A DNA stretch of 64,000 bases. It comes from Paraglaciecola chathamensis S18K6. Its GTDB lineage: Bacteria; Pseudomonadota; Gammaproteobacteria; Enterobacterales; Alteromonadaceae. The stretch is from the NCBI GenBank assembly GCA_000314955.1, contig BAEM01000053.1, positions 62,001-126,000 of the forward strand, in the 5' to 3' direction. This document shows positions 51,053 through 60,685 of this stretch, in pieces; position 1 is the stretch's first letter; every line of letters starts with the position of its first letter. A program made the position numbers and the translations under genes. Under the pieces are notes generated by a model. That model saw nothing but the letters and a program-made list of their open reading frames with translations, did no database searches and had not been told where the DNA came from.

Positions 51053-53377
51053 TTAAAACCGATAACCTAGGGTTAAACTAACCGTACGTGGGTCACCATA
51101 ATACCCTATCAAGGTATTATCACCGCCAGTACCTGCTGTGTATCCAGTCGGATCATCTGGGTTTTCAACCACAAACTGGTAGCCACCCACAACGTATTCT
51201 TCATCTGTGAGGTTTTTAGCATGAATACCACCATACCAGCTGCCGTCCTCACTTTGCCAAGATACGCTTAGGTTCACCAAACCGTAACCGTCTTGAGTAA
51301 TTAAGCTGTTCGCTGTTTCGGTGATGGTATAATCATCGCGGTAGTAATAATTAGCGTTAAAGACAAAGTCACCTATGTCTGTGCCCAACACATAATTAGC
51401 AGCGAAGTTTGCGGTATATTCTGGTGTATTAGCAATGGCAAACGAATCTGCTACGTCCACGCGCCCTTCTAAGGTTTCTTGAAATACTTCTTCGAATTCA
51501 GCGTCGATATAACCTAAGGCGACATCGAACGTTAAGTTGTCTGTTGCGGCAAAGGTAATCTCCGCTTCAACGCCTTTAGCAGTTGATTGACCAACGTTAC
51601 CCAAAATTTGCTGTAAATCTTCAGGGGAAGTAACCGGTAATACAGATATATACTGACGGTCATTATGCTCTAATGCGAACAAGGTCACGTTAGTACGTAA
51701 ATTATCGTTCCAATCGCTTTTCATACCCAGTTCAAATGAATCTACGACTTCTGGGTCAACCGCAGGTTCATTGATGGTCGCACGTGGGTTGTAAGTACCT
51801 GATTTAAAGCCTTGTGAATAACTGGCGAAAAACATCATGTCGCTGTTCATTTGGTACTCAACACCCACTCGCGGGGTAAAGCGTGACCAACTTTCTTTTG
51901 CAGGCGCATCTAGAATGCCGTCACCATCTGAGTCAGTGCCTAAAACTTGCGGCACAATTTCGCCTTCTGGGCGCACATATCCAGGGATCCAGTTCGATTC
52001 AGGGTATACGTTGTCAAACACTAAACCGTTGCGCACTGTGGCTTGCTTTTCTTCATCTGTATATCGTGCGCCAAGTGTTAATGATAGTTGCTCAGTAACA
52101 TCAATCGACGATTGCACATACGCGGCGATACTTTCACTGTTATTACAACCCGATACTTCACGGGTTAAACCTGGCGTAGCGAATGCAGCGCGACCTAGAA
52201 ATCCAAGAATGGCTTCGAACTGCCCACATGATTCACCGTCATAGTAATAAATACCGCCCACAGCGTTGAAGCCATTGCCGGTATAGGCAAGCTGCAATTC
52301 GTGGGTGTCATTTTCGTCTTCGTAAATAGCGGGTACATCAAAGATATCAACCGCGGTATTGTCAAAATCGATATTGGTTGGTGAGTAACTTTCACGATGT
52401 GCGCCTATGTATTTAAGGCTAATAGCGTCATTCACATCCCAATTAGCCGTTAAGCTATACCCTTCAAGTTCAACGTTATTTTCTGTCGGTAAGCTGGTAT
52501 AAGAATCAAATACGCTGTCCGGTACGGGGGCATCAGTCAAACGACTTGGCAATAAGCGATATCCCCCTTTGGCGTTTGAATCATCTTCGGTTTTATCCCA
52601 AGCAAAGCGGAAAAACAAATCGTCTGACGGGGTAAACTCCACGGTGACACGGGCAGCGGTTAAGTCTTTGTTGTAGTTTTCTAAATCTTGCCCTTCAAGT
52701 GCTGATTCTAGGTATTCACCGTAACCATCGCGCGTAAGATCCGCTATACCAAAGCCAATATACAGCTTGTCTTCAATTAACGGTAATTGGCCTGTAAGCT
52801 TAATATCACGTTGTGAATAACTGCCCACTGTGCCCTGAATATTCAATGTCGGGTCACCGCTCATGGGTTTAGTCACGTATTTTATCGCCCCGCCAATGGT
52901 ATTTTTACCGTATAGCGTACCTTGCGGGCCACGTAGCACTTCAATACGTTCCACATCAAGCAAGTCTAATACTGCACCTTGCGGCCTCGCCACATAAACA
53001 TCATCAATGTATATCCCTACCCCAGGTTCATAACCCCAAAGCGGATCTTGTTGGCCCACACCGCGTATGAAAGCCGTTAATGTTGAGTTAGTGCCGCGGC
53101 TGTTTTGCAATGTGGTGTTTGGCGAGAACTGCTGAATTTCGGTCAGCACTGAAATCCCTTTTTCGTCAAGTTCGACAGCGCCTAACGACGTAACTGAAAT
53201 CGGCACTTCTTGCAGACTTTCAACCGTTTTACGGGCGGTCACTTCAATACGCTCTAAACCTTTCTTTTCAGCTTGAGCGTTATTGGCAGATTCTTGCGCA
53301 TGAAGCGCTGGTTGATAGAAAAGTACCGACGCTACGGCACCGGCGATAACGGATTGGGTGAAACCTTGTATGTTCAT
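51053..53377 (-). CDS. TonB-dependent outer-membrane receptor
   Basis: This 774-residue protein has a signal peptide (cleavage about HAQ/ESA), TonB-box-like region GLERIEVTARK, a plug domain (residues about 45-160; VPISVTSLGAVELDEKG, VLRGPQGTLYGKNTIGGAI) and a 22-strand barrel ending RTVSLTLGYRF with the terminal Phe needed for assembly. It is of the type common in marine bacteria for uptake of oligomers. It is divergent from a 3-hydroxybutyrate polymer operon and shares its promoter region, so it may import polymer fragments. The substrate is not proved. Confidence 0.92.
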   Translation of the reverse strand: MNIQGFTQSVIAGAVASVLFYQPALHAQESANNAQAEKKGLERIEVTARKTVESLQEVPISVTSLGAVELDEKGISVLTEIQQFSPNTTLQNSRGTNSTLTAFIRGVGQQDPLWGYEPGVGIYIDDVYVARPQGAVLDLLDVERIEVLRGPQGTLYGKNTIGGAIKYVTKPMSGDPTLNIQGTVGSYSQRDIKLTGQLPLIEDKLYIGFGIADLTRDGYGEYLESALEGQDLENYNKDLTAARVTVEFTPSDDLFFRFAWDKTEDDSNAKGGYRLLPSRLTDAPVPDSVFDSYTSLPTENNVELEGYSLTANWDVNDAISLKYIGAHRESYSPTNIDFDNTAVDIFDVPAIYEDENDTHELQLAYTGNGFNAVGGIYYYDGESCGQFEAILGFLGRAAFATPGLTREVSGCNNSESIAAYVQSSIDVTEQLSLTLGARYTDEEKQATVRNGLVFDNVYPESNWIPGYVRPEGEIVPQVLGTDSDGDGILDAPAKESWSRFTPRVGVEYQMNSDMMFFASYSQGFKSGTYNPRATINEPAVDPEVVDSFELGMKSDWNDNLRTNVTLFALEHNDRQYISVLPVTSPEDLQQILGNVGQSTAKGVEAEITFAATDNLTFDVALGYIDAEFEEVFQETLEGRVDVADSFAIANTPEYTANFAANYVLGTDIGDFVFNANYYYRDDYTITETANSLITQDGYGLVNLSVSWQSEDGSWYGGIHAKNLTDEEYVVGGYQFVVENPDDPTGYTAGTGGDNTLIGYYGDPRTVSLTLGYRF

Positions 53378-53472
53378 AATGTGTCCTTGATTAGCAGTTA
53401 TCGTTATTTTTTGTTGTCTGCTTGCTGCGGTCGTAAATACCTTAATTGAGTTTTAGCTGGCCGTCCTTAGTA

Positions 53473-53486
53473 CCATAGTACTATGG
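53473..53486. promoter_or_regulatory. Perfect palindrome, candidate operator
   Basis: CCATAGTACTATGG is a perfect 14-base palindrome about 96 bases from the receptor start and 86 bases from the permease start, in the middle of a divergent promoter region. It could bind a dimeric regulator of both units. No regulator gene is adjacent. Confidence 0.5.
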
Positions 53487-53571
53487 GCAATTTCATTGGG
53501 CTAAGACACACTAATGCCATCACTTTTCATGTTTGCTTGCGGTCACAAGTATTCATTTAAAGGAAGATAAT

Positions 53572-54867
53572 ATGCTCAGTTTAATTGGCTTAATAGGCGG
53601 GTTATTGTTGCTAATAGTATTAACTATTCGTGGCATGAACTTGTTTATAGCCGCCCCTTTGTGCGCACTGATAGTGGCACTCACCAGTGGTATACCGATA
53701 TTTATCGGTGAAGTAAATTTTGTTAACAACTATATGCAAGGCTTTTCTGGGTTTATTGCATCTTGGTTTTTTATGTTCTTGCTTGGTTCACTTTTCGGCA
53801 AGTTTATGGAAGACACAGGCGCTGCGGATGCCGTGGCTCAATTTATCGTTTCAAAACTAGGCCGAAGCCAAGCAGTGGTGGCAGTGGTCCTCGCATGCGC
53901 TATTTTAACATACGGTGGCGTGAGCCTCTTTGTGGTGGCGTTCTCTGTTTACCCTATGGCCTTAAGTTTATTTAAAGACGCTAATTTGCCCCGTCGATTT
54001 ATTCCTGCCGCCTTAGCGTTTGGCTCTGTCACATTTACCATGACATCCGCAGGTTCGCCGGAGATCCAAAACTGGATCCCCATTAAATATTTAGGTACCT
54101 CGCCCTTTGCCGCTTGGGAAGTCAGCCTAGTGGTGGCAATTTTTATGGCCGTGTTTGGCTTTTGGTGGCTACGGCGCATGATAAACAAGGCGCTGGCCAA
54201 TGGTGAGACTTTCGAGCACTGGGAGCAAGATCCACAACTAACTGAACGTGCGCTTCCTAGCCCTATTACAGGTTTAATCCCCTTATTGGTGGTGCTTGTT
54301 TTATCTTTTCTGCTACATGATAGTCTTGGTCACTTAGCCTTAATCATCGCATTAGGCGGCGGTGTTTTAACCTTGATGATCATCAATTATCGTTATTTCA
54401 TTAATATGCAAAACGCTATTACCGCGGGTACCACAGGGGCTTTAGTTGCCATCGGCAATACTGCCGCGGTTGTAGGTTTTGGCAGTATCGCTAAAGCCAC
54501 TGAGGCGTTTCAAGTTGCCGTTGAGGTAATGACCCACATCCCAGGCAATGAGTTAATCGGTGCAGCCATTGCAATAAGTGTTATCGCTGGTTTAACCGGG
54601 TCAGCATCTGGGGGTCAAGTCATCGCCCTGCCATTACTTGCTCCCCATTACGTTGAACAAGGTGTTAACCCTGAAGAGTTACACCGCGTGGTGTCTATTT
54701 CGTCCGGCGCGTTGGACTCCTTACCGCACAACGGTTATGTGGTCACATTAATCCGAGCAATTTGTAATGAGACGCATCAAAGGTCATATTGGTCCGTTGG
54801 CGCTTTAACAGTCGTGGTGCCATTGAGTGGTCTTATTTTAGCCATCGCTTTATTTAATTTATTTTAA
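53572..54867 (+). CDS. GntP-type permease, probable 3-hydroxybutyrate/organic-acid uptake
   Basis: This is a 431-residue transporter with about 12 helices, starting at ATG 53572 behind AAGGAAG. Marks of the GntP family include LTYGGVSLFVVAFSVYPMAL, MTSAGSPEIQNW and GLTGSASGGQVIALPLLAP. Members carry gluconate, D-serine, fructuronate or hydroxy acids with H+. Here the downstream PHB depolymerase and 3-hydroxybutyrate dehydrogenase genes point to 3-hydroxybutyrate as substrate. That is inferred from context. Confidence 0.83.
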   Translation: MLSLIGLIGGLLLLIVLTIRGMNLFIAAPLCALIVALTSGIPIFIGEVNFVNNYMQGFSGFIASWFFMFLLGSLFGKFMEDTGAADAVAQFIVSKLGRSQAVVAVVLACAILTYGGVSLFVVAFSVYPMALSLFKDANLPRRFIPAALAFGSVTFTMTSAGSPEIQNWIPIKYLGTSPFAAWEVSLVVAIFMAVFGFWWLRRMINKALANGETFEHWEQDPQLTERALPSPITGLIPLLVVLVLSFLLHDSLGHLALIIALGGGVLTLMIINYRYFINMQNAITAGTTGALVAIGNTAAVVGFGSIAKATEAFQVAVEVMTHIPGNELIGAAIAISVIAGLTGSASGGQVIALPLLAPHYVEQGVNPEELHRVVSISSGALDSLPHNGYVVTLIRAICNETHQRSYWSVGALTVVVPLSGLILAIALFNLF

Positions 54868-54898
54868 TGTACACATTATTCACTAGAGAATGCATTTC

Positions 54899-56113
54899 AT
54901 GTCTTTAACACAGCTATTTCAAAACGGGCTATTGGCCGCTGTCGCCCTACTCTTATCAGCTCCCCTAAACGCGGAGCAGAGCTATTCGCAAACTGGGCAA
55001 CTGGTTGAGAAAAAGCGCTTTGAATTAGAGCGCTTTACCACCTTTACTGGCAAAACCATAAAACAGTTGCATGTAGGCTGGGAAAGCTATGGCACATTAA
55101 ATGAGACCAAAGATAACGTGGTGCTAATCACCCACTATTTCAGCGCTACGTCCCATGCAGCAGGTAAATATAAACCAGATGATGCAAGCCCAGGGTACTG
55201 GGATAACATCATCGGGCCTGGCAAAGCAATTGATACCGACAAGTACTTTGTCATTAGTGTTGATACCTTAGCGAACTTAAACGCCTATGACCCGAATGTG
55301 ATCACCACGGGCCCTGCGTCTATCAACCCAGATACAGGTAAACATTACGGGTTAACATTTCCAGTGGTAACCATTCGTGATTTCGTCAATGTACAAAAAG
55401 CCTTGCTTGAATCCCTCGGCATTAAAAAACTACACGCGGTAGTCGGCGCGTCAATGGGCTCAATGCAAGCCTTAGACTGGGCAACAGGCTACCCTGACTG
55501 GGTGGAACGAATGATCTCTGTGATTGGCTCCGGGCAAAGTGACGCGTGGACAACTGCCTTACTTGAAAAATGGGCTATTCCTATTCAACTCGATAAGCAC
55601 TGGGCAAATGGCGATTATTATAACGCATCCCCGCCCACCCAAGGTTTAACGGCAGCCTTGATGTTCATTACCCAAGATGCCCTCACCCCCACTTTTTTCA
55701 ATAAAACAGGTAAAAACCTAGCGTATTCCGCCCTAGAAAAAGGCCCCTTAAATGACATTCGGCAACAACATAGCATAGTAAAGTGGCTAAAAAGCCGAGC
55801 TGAAGAACGCGCCAAGTTAATGGATGCCAATCATTTGTTGTACTTGGTTCGTGCATCGCAACTTTATACCGCGGGCCACAGCGGCAACCTGGAAGAAGCG
55901 CTATCTCAAGTCAAAGCAAAAACCCTGTTTTTACCCTCTTTCAATGATTTATTACTCATGCCGTATTTGGCTAAAAATGCTTCCTCGGCGTTAGCCCAAC
56001 AAGGCAAAAACACACACTATGAAACGCTGTCAGGTGACTTAGGCCACCTCAATGGCGTAGTGGGTATTGAGCAAGCGGCAAACAAAATTAGTGCGTTTTT
56101 AGCAGACAACTAA
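54899..56113 (+). CDS. Exported alpha/beta hydrolase of the MetX family
   Basis: This 404-residue protein has a signal peptide (LLAAVALLLSAPLNA/EQS) and a body like homoserine acetyltransferase: DNVVLITHYFSATSHAAG, PGYWDNIIGPGKAIDTDKYF, the nucleophile elbow GASMGSMQAL (about Ser185), the acid near SFNDLLLMP and His in GDLGHLNG. True MetX is cytoplasmic; a signal peptide and its place before the PHB depolymerase suggest an exported ester hydrolase, possibly for 3-hydroxybutyrate oligomers. ATG 54899 is preferred over ATG 54890 for spacing to AGAGA. Confidence 0.82.
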   Translation: MSLTQLFQNGLLAAVALLLSAPLNAEQSYSQTGQLVEKKRFELERFTTFTGKTIKQLHVGWESYGTLNETKDNVVLITHYFSATSHAAGKYKPDDASPGYWDNIIGPGKAIDTDKYFVISVDTLANLNAYDPNVITTGPASINPDTGKHYGLTFPVVTIRDFVNVQKALLESLGIKKLHAVVGASMGSMQALDWATGYPDWVERMISVIGSGQSDAWTTALLEKWAIPIQLDKHWANGDYYNASPPTQGLTAALMFITQDALTPTFFNKTGKNLAYSALEKGPLNDIRQQHSIVKWLKSRAEERAKLMDANHLLYLVRASQLYTAGHSGNLEEALSQVKAKTLFLPSFNDLLLMPYLAKNASSALAQQGKNTHYETLSGDLGHLNGVVGIEQAANKISAFLADN

Positions 56114-56141
56114 TCAAACAATGTTGATTTAAAGGAATGTT

Positions 56142-57233
56142 ATGATTTTCTCATTAACCAAATTAGCCAAAGCCCGCAGTCGTCATGCACACCCCTTGGC
56201 TTTGCCCCTACTCGCTGGCTTTATGGCATTGTCAGTAAATGCCCCGTTAAACGCCCAGCCTGCGGATAAACCGCAAACAGAATTGTTGGGTGAAGGGCAA
56301 TTTACCCTAGATTTAAAGAAAATAAGTCTTTCAGGCTTATCAAGCGGCGGGTATATGGCGACCCAGTTTGAACTTGCCCATTCAGATTGGGTATCAGGCG
56401 TCGGTATCATCGCTGCGGGCCCTTATTATTGCGCGCAAAACAGCATTCAAACTGCCTTAAGTCAGTGCGTTAATCAAGTGAAAACACCGTTAGATTTAGC
56501 TCCCCTCACGGCGCAAATCAATCAATGGAACAAGCAAGGCAAGCTGCCAAGTTTAGCCAACCTAAAACAGCACAAAGTATGGTTACTCAGTGGTACTTTG
56601 GACACTAAAGTACTGCCTGAAATCAGTGACGCGCTTGTTACTCAGTATCAACAGTGGGTTGAGCCGCAAAATATCAAATACGTGCAAGATAAACCCTTTG
56701 CACATCTCTTTCCAACATTAGGCTCTGGCAATCAATGCAGCGAGTCACAATCGCCCTTTATCGGTAGCTGTGACTATGATGCGGCAGGAGAATTGCTGAA
56801 TTTCATCCTGCCTGATATGCATGCTCGTAGCCTAGAGCCTAAAGGTACGCTGCGCCAAATTGACCAACATAAACTTGGCGGTGAACCAGCGCAAACGTTA
56901 GCAAGTCAGGGTTATGTATACGTGCCAATGGCCTGTCAGCAAGGTGAAACATGTACTGTGCATGTCAGCTTTCATGGCTGTAATCAAAATACTGATGTGG
57001 TAGGAGACGTGTACGCTAAGCAAACAGGTCTAAACAATTGGGCTGACACAAATCATATGCTGGTGCTATACCCGCAAACGAAAAACTCCATGATGATGCC
57101 ATTAAACCCTCAGGGTTGCTGGGATTGGTGGGGGTATACGGGGGAAGATTACGCCAATAGTGACGGTAAGCAAATTCAAGCTGTTAGCAATATTATTCGC
57201 GCATTAGCCAAACAAGAGAGTACCAATGAGTAA
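56142..57233 (+). CDS. Extracellular poly(3-hydroxybutyrate) depolymerase
   Basis: This 363-residue exported enzyme has a signal peptide (cleavage about NAQ/PAD). The lipase-like box ISLSGLSSGGYM gives Ser67; the acid is likely in SGTLDTKVLP and the base in HVSFHGCNQN. Cysteines (YYCAQN, SQCVNQ, NQCSES, GSCDY, MACQQ, ETCTV, GCWDWWGY) suggest disulfides. It resembles the short PHB depolymerases without substrate-binding domain. It overlaps the next gene by 8 bases. Products would be hydroxybutyrate mono- and oligomers. Confidence 0.85.
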   Translation: MIFSLTKLAKARSRHAHPLALPLLAGFMALSVNAPLNAQPADKPQTELLGEGQFTLDLKKISLSGLSSGGYMATQFELAHSDWVSGVGIIAAGPYYCAQNSIQTALSQCVNQVKTPLDLAPLTAQINQWNKQGKLPSLANLKQHKVWLLSGTLDTKVLPEISDALVTQYQQWVEPQNIKYVQDKPFAHLFPTLGSGNQCSESQSPFIGSCDYDAAGELLNFILPDMHARSLEPKGTLRQIDQHKLGGEPAQTLASQGYVYVPMACQQGETCTVHVSFHGCNQNTDVVGDVYAKQTGLNNWADTNHMLVLYPQTKNSMMMPLNPQGCWDWWGYTGEDYANSDGKQIQAVSNIIRALAKQESTNE

Positions 57234-58011
57234 TTCAACCCATTCTAAAAATAAAACCATCCTTATCACAGGTGGTGCCAGCGGTATCGGCTTAGGGATC
57301 GCCCAACAATTAGGGGCAAGTGGCCACAAGATTATCGTTGCAGATATGAATATGGACGCAGCTGAACATGCCGCAGCTGAACTAGGGGCACAAGGCATAA
57401 GTGCTCGCGCGCTATTGCTTGATGTAACGAATCCTCAACAGGTAGCAAGCCTGCCAGATACCTTGCTACCGGACACAGTCGATGTACTCATTAACAATGC
57501 GGGTATACAACATGTGTCTAAACTCGAAGACTTTCCGGCGGATAAATGGCAACAGCTAATCAATATCATGCTCGTGGCACCCGCTATGCTGACCCAAGCT
57601 TTATTGCCTTCAATGCGCGTAAAGAACTATGGCCGTATTATCAACATTGGCTCGGTGCACTCGGTCATTGCCTCACCATTTAAATCGGCCTACGTGGCCG
57701 CGAAACATGGCTTATTAGGCTTTTCTAAAACTATCGCACTAGAAACAGGAGATTGCGACGTTACAATTAATACCCTGTGCCCGGCCTATGTAAAAACCCC
57801 CTTAGTTGAGAAACAGATAGCCGCACAAGCTAAAGAGCATGGTATGAGTGAAGAAGACGTAATCAATAAAATAATGCTTGAACCCATGCCGAAGAAATCA
57901 TTCATCGACATTGACGAACTCGCCAGTAGCGCTGCATTTTTATTGGACAACAGCGCCCGTAATATTACCGGACAAACTATCGTTATCGACGGAGGCTGGA
58001 CAGCCCGCTAA
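57226..58011 (+). CDS. hbdH: 3-hydroxybutyrate dehydrogenase
   Basis: This 261-residue short-chain dehydrogenase oxidises D-3-hydroxybutyrate to acetoacetate with NAD+. It has the cofactor motif TGGASGIG (residues 15-22), NNAG (90-93), and Ser143, Tyr156, Lys160 (SAYVAAKHGLLGF). The substrate-specific parts NIGSVHSVIASPFKSAY and INTLCPAYVKTPLVEKQI are close to those of known hydroxybutyrate dehydrogenases. It is last in the operon, coupled to the depolymerase by overlap, and followed by a long-loop terminator. Confidence 0.93.
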   Translation: MSNSTHSKNKTILITGGASGIGLGIAQQLGASGHKIIVADMNMDAAEHAAAELGAQGISARALLLDVTNPQQVASLPDTLLPDTVDVLINNAGIQHVSKLEDFPADKWQQLINIMLVAPAMLTQALLPSMRVKNYGRIINIGSVHSVIASPFKSAYVAAKHGLLGFSKTIALETGDCDVTINTLCPAYVKTPLVEKQIAAQAKEHGMSEEDVINKIMLEPMPKKSFIDIDELASSAAFLLDNSARNITGQTIVIDGGWTAR

Positions 58012-58388
58012 TTTGTTAAAAAAAGAGCCAGGTTTATCTCACCGTTATCTAAATATATAACCGAAGGTATATTCATGGCTCTTTTTCTATCCGGTTTACT
58101 CCCTAGTTTATTCCTTGATTCATTCCTTAATTCATATCGTGTTTTTTAGTCTTATGAGCGTGAAACTATCAGCTCTAGGTGTCGGTGTCCTGATACATTA
58201 GCCGTCAGAAAAATTTACATAAATTTTACAATGAAAGGTGAAATGTTTTTAGTATCCACCTAATACATTGATTTCAAATATCTTCTTATTATTGGCCCAC
58301 TTGTTGCTGACTTGTAAATTCAGCACCCACACCAGTAATCGAACAGCGTTATGAAGTAAGTTTTTAGCTTAATTTAAAGGAACACGCG
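58012..58388. other. Gene-free gap after hbdH
   Basis: The first third is the terminator described separately. The rest is AT-rich leader sequence for the exported protein at 58389. No open frame or other structure is supported. Confidence 0.5.
58018..58088 (+). terminator. Long-loop terminator after hbdH
   Basis: AAAAAGAGCCA (58019-58030) pairs with TGGCTCTTTTT (58076-58086) across a loop of about 45 bases, followed by a T run. It closes the 3-hydroxybutyrate operon. Confidence 0.65.
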
Positions 58389-59225
58389 ATGAGTAGATCT
58401 ACGAACACCTTAGTAAAATATGTAAAAGGCTTGATGTATGCAGTAGCTTCCACATTTGTTATAAGCTTCCCCGCCCATGTAAGTTACGCTTCAGTCGTGA
58501 CGTCTGGATGTATCAATAGCAACAGTTGCACGTTGCAGGAATTAGTCGACGGCGGCAGTATAAACATTGACGATATTGCGTTTAACAATTGGCAAGAAAT
58601 AGAGAATTTTTTGTATGAGTTAGACGCAAACGACGACGAAGTAGAAGACTTTATTAATCTATCTGAAATATTTGTATTTGGCATCGACGCGGTAGCGACC
58701 GCTAACCCAGATGAATATATTTTGGGATTGCAATTTAGCTCTGAAACAGCGTTTACGTTGCCCCAACAAAGTAACGATATTCAAGAGGCCGAACTAGAGC
58801 TTGATGTAGACTATGATGTAACCGCATCAAATGGCGCATTGATCACCGCCGCCGAATTATTGCTCGGCAATAGAGTCCTTGAATCTGACGACGCCTTCGT
58901 TGAAGTAAATCTAGATTCAAGCACTGGGCTTAATTTACAGGTGTATGACGAGTTTATCGATCCGGATTTTGATACCGTAGAATCAGACAGTGACACGTTT
59001 GCCACAGGACTTGCAGATCTAACGTTAACCTCTAATGTGCAAGCAGGCACTTTTGAGCCAGGTAGTCTGTCGCTATTTGATTTTAGTCTCAATTTAACCG
59101 TTCAAGCGCTTCCGACTGATCCCGAGCCAGAGCCCGTGCCCACCACAGGTAACTTCCTGTTAATGGTGTTTGGTATCTCACTACTCGCTTTTAACAAAAA
59201 ACGAAAGCCTTCCTCAAATTCTTAA
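58389..59225 (+). CDS. Exported acidic surface protein with C-terminal anchor signal
   Basis: This 278-residue protein has a signal peptide (VASTFVISFPAHVSYA), a strongly acidic body rich in Asp and Glu (ELDANDDEVEDFINLSEIF) and a C-terminal tripartite end: PEPVPTTGNFLLMV, a hydrophobic helix (LLMVFGISLLAF) and basic NKKRKPS. That end resembles PEP-CTERM-like sorting tags recognised by exosortases, but the exact PEP motif is altered. The body is unrecognised. It precedes the tail-collar gene set by 129 bases. Confidence 0.65.
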   Translation: MSRSTNTLVKYVKGLMYAVASTFVISFPAHVSYASVVTSGCINSNSCTLQELVDGGSINIDDIAFNNWQEIENFLYELDANDDEVEDFINLSEIFVFGIDAVATANPDEYILGLQFSSETAFTLPQQSNDIQEAELELDVDYDVTASNGALITAAELLLGNRVLESDDAFVEVNLDSSTGLNLQVYDEFIDPDFDTVESDSDTFATGLADLTLTSNVQAGTFEPGSLSLFDFSLNLTVQALPTDPEPEPVPTTGNFLLMVFGISLLAFNKKRKPSSNS

Positions 59226-59354
59226 TTTATAACGGCGGCCTAACCTTTGTTTGACCGCTGTGCTCCACACCTAAGCAGATTTGCTCAAATCATTTGATGT
59301 CCAATTTGAACAGCCGTAACTGCCCATAAAAACGCAAATATAAAAGGACAACCC

Positions 59355-60008
59355 ATGTCTAAAAAACGAAACAGAAACTTGGGCGCATGTGTTTTAGGCG
59401 GAGTCGTATTATCCGCCACTCTGCACCTACCCAAAGTACACGCTAGTGCAAATCCGTACGTTGGCGACATAATGATGTTCGCTAGTAACTTTTGTCCCAG
59501 AGGCTGGGCCAATGCAGATGGACAGCTATTGGCTATTAGCGATAATGATGCGTTATTTTCACTTTATGGCACAACTTACGGTGGAGATGGCCGCACGACA
59601 TTTGCCTTGCCTGATTTAAGAAATCGCATTCCCGTCGGGTCTGGCACAGGCCCGGGCTTAAGCCAACGAAATATTGGCCAAAAAGGAGGGAGTTATTCTA
59701 TTACGCTAAACGAGAATAACTTAGCTGGGCACAGTCACATTGCTACCACGACTAGCACGCTGATGAGCAGTAATTTACCCGGCACATCATCTGACCCAGT
59801 CGGTACCGTTATGGCAAACGATGGAGGAGACGACGTCTATATAGCGAACGAAACACCTGATGCGATCATGGCGACATCAGCTATTACCTCGCAGACCACA
59901 GTAGAAGCATCACTTGGTAATTCATCCATCACGGTCGATGCTCAACAACCGTATATCACCATTCGCTATTGTGTCGCGCTATTGGGCATATACCCATCAA
60001 GTTTTTAG
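59355..60008 (+). CDS. Exported tail-collar (microcystin-dependent protein) paralogue 1
   Basis: This 217-residue protein has a signal peptide ending KVHA/SAN and then the phage tail-collar pattern ASNFCPRGWANADGQLLAI, ALFSLYGTTYGGDGRTTFAL and PDLRNRIPVGSGTGPGLSQR, with a variable C-terminal half. Cys47 (NFCPRGW) and Cys206 (RYCVALLG) bracket the mature protein and recur in both paralogues, so a disulfide is likely. Related microcystin-dependent (MdpB-like) proteins are exported in several marine bacteria. Function not established. Confidence 0.82.
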   Translation: MSKKRNRNLGACVLGGVVLSATLHLPKVHASANPYVGDIMMFASNFCPRGWANADGQLLAISDNDALFSLYGTTYGGDGRTTFALPDLRNRIPVGSGTGPGLSQRNIGQKGGSYSITLNENNLAGHSHIATTTSTLMSSNLPGTSSDPVGTVMANDGGDDVYIANETPDAIMATSAITSQTTVEASLGNSSITVDAQQPYITIRYCVALLGIYPSSF

Positions 60009-60034
60009 CAGGACCGCCAAAAAAGGACTGTAAA

Positions 60035-60676
60035 ATGACAATTAAACAAAATATATACAAGGTATCACTTGGGTTAACCACTGCGGTGGCGATTAATATG
60101 AGTGTTGCAAGCAACGTAATGGCGAATGAACCCTTTGTTGCTGAAATTCGTCAATTTCCCTACAACTTTTGCCCCCGCGGCTGGGCAGAGACGAACGGCC
60201 AGCTGTTGCCAATCGCACAAAACACCGCCCTTTTTTCACTTATCGGTACCATATATGGTGGAGATGGGCGAACAACTATGGGGCTACCTAACTTGCAGAG
60301 TCGAGTGGCAAAGCACACTGGCAACGGCCCTGGTATTGGTCAAGCGACACAGGGACAAACTGGGGGAGCAGGTACATTCACCTTAAATACGCTACCAAGC
60401 CATAGTCACAGTGCCAGTACCGAAACGTTAGTCAATGTTTCCACTGCTGATGGCAATTCACCATCACCTGATGGAGTGCATTTTGCGGATGATGGCCGCG
60501 ACCGAATTTACAACGCTGAAACCCCAGATGTACAGCTAAGCGAGCAAGCAGTGGTATCCGTGACGCAATTAGATGCCGCAGGAAGTAACTCACCCTTCCC
60601 GATTAACAGAGCACAGCCCAATATCGCAATGCGTTATTGCATCGCCTTAGTCGGCGTGTACCCAAGCAGAAGCTAA
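60035..60676 (+). CDS. Exported tail-collar paralogue 2
   Basis: This is a 213-residue protein starting at ATG 60035 with AAAGGA upstream; a longer frame begins inside paralogue 1. It has a signal peptide ending ANVMA/NEP, the same collar pattern (FNFCPRGW equivalent YNFCPRGWAETNGQLLPI, SLIGTIYGGDGRTTMGLP) and conserved cysteines Cys46 and near RYCIALVG. The C-terminal half is different from the others. It starts 26 bases after paralogue 1. Confidence 0.82.
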   Translation: MTIKQNIYKVSLGLTTAVAINMSVASNVMANEPFVAEIRQFPYNFCPRGWAETNGQLLPIAQNTALFSLIGTIYGGDGRTTMGLPNLQSRVAKHTGNGPGIGQATQGQTGGAGTFTLNTLPSHSHSASTETLVNVSTADGNSPSPDGVHFADDGRDRIYNAETPDVQLSEQAVVSVTQLDAAGSNSPFPINRAQPNIAMRYCIALVGVYPSRS

Positions 60677-60685
60677 GGATAAACA

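Noticed and set aside
54899-56113. Methionine synthesis gene metX
   Set aside because: The fold matches MetX, but a signal peptide and the PHB gene context argue against a cytoplasmic homoserine acetyltransferase.
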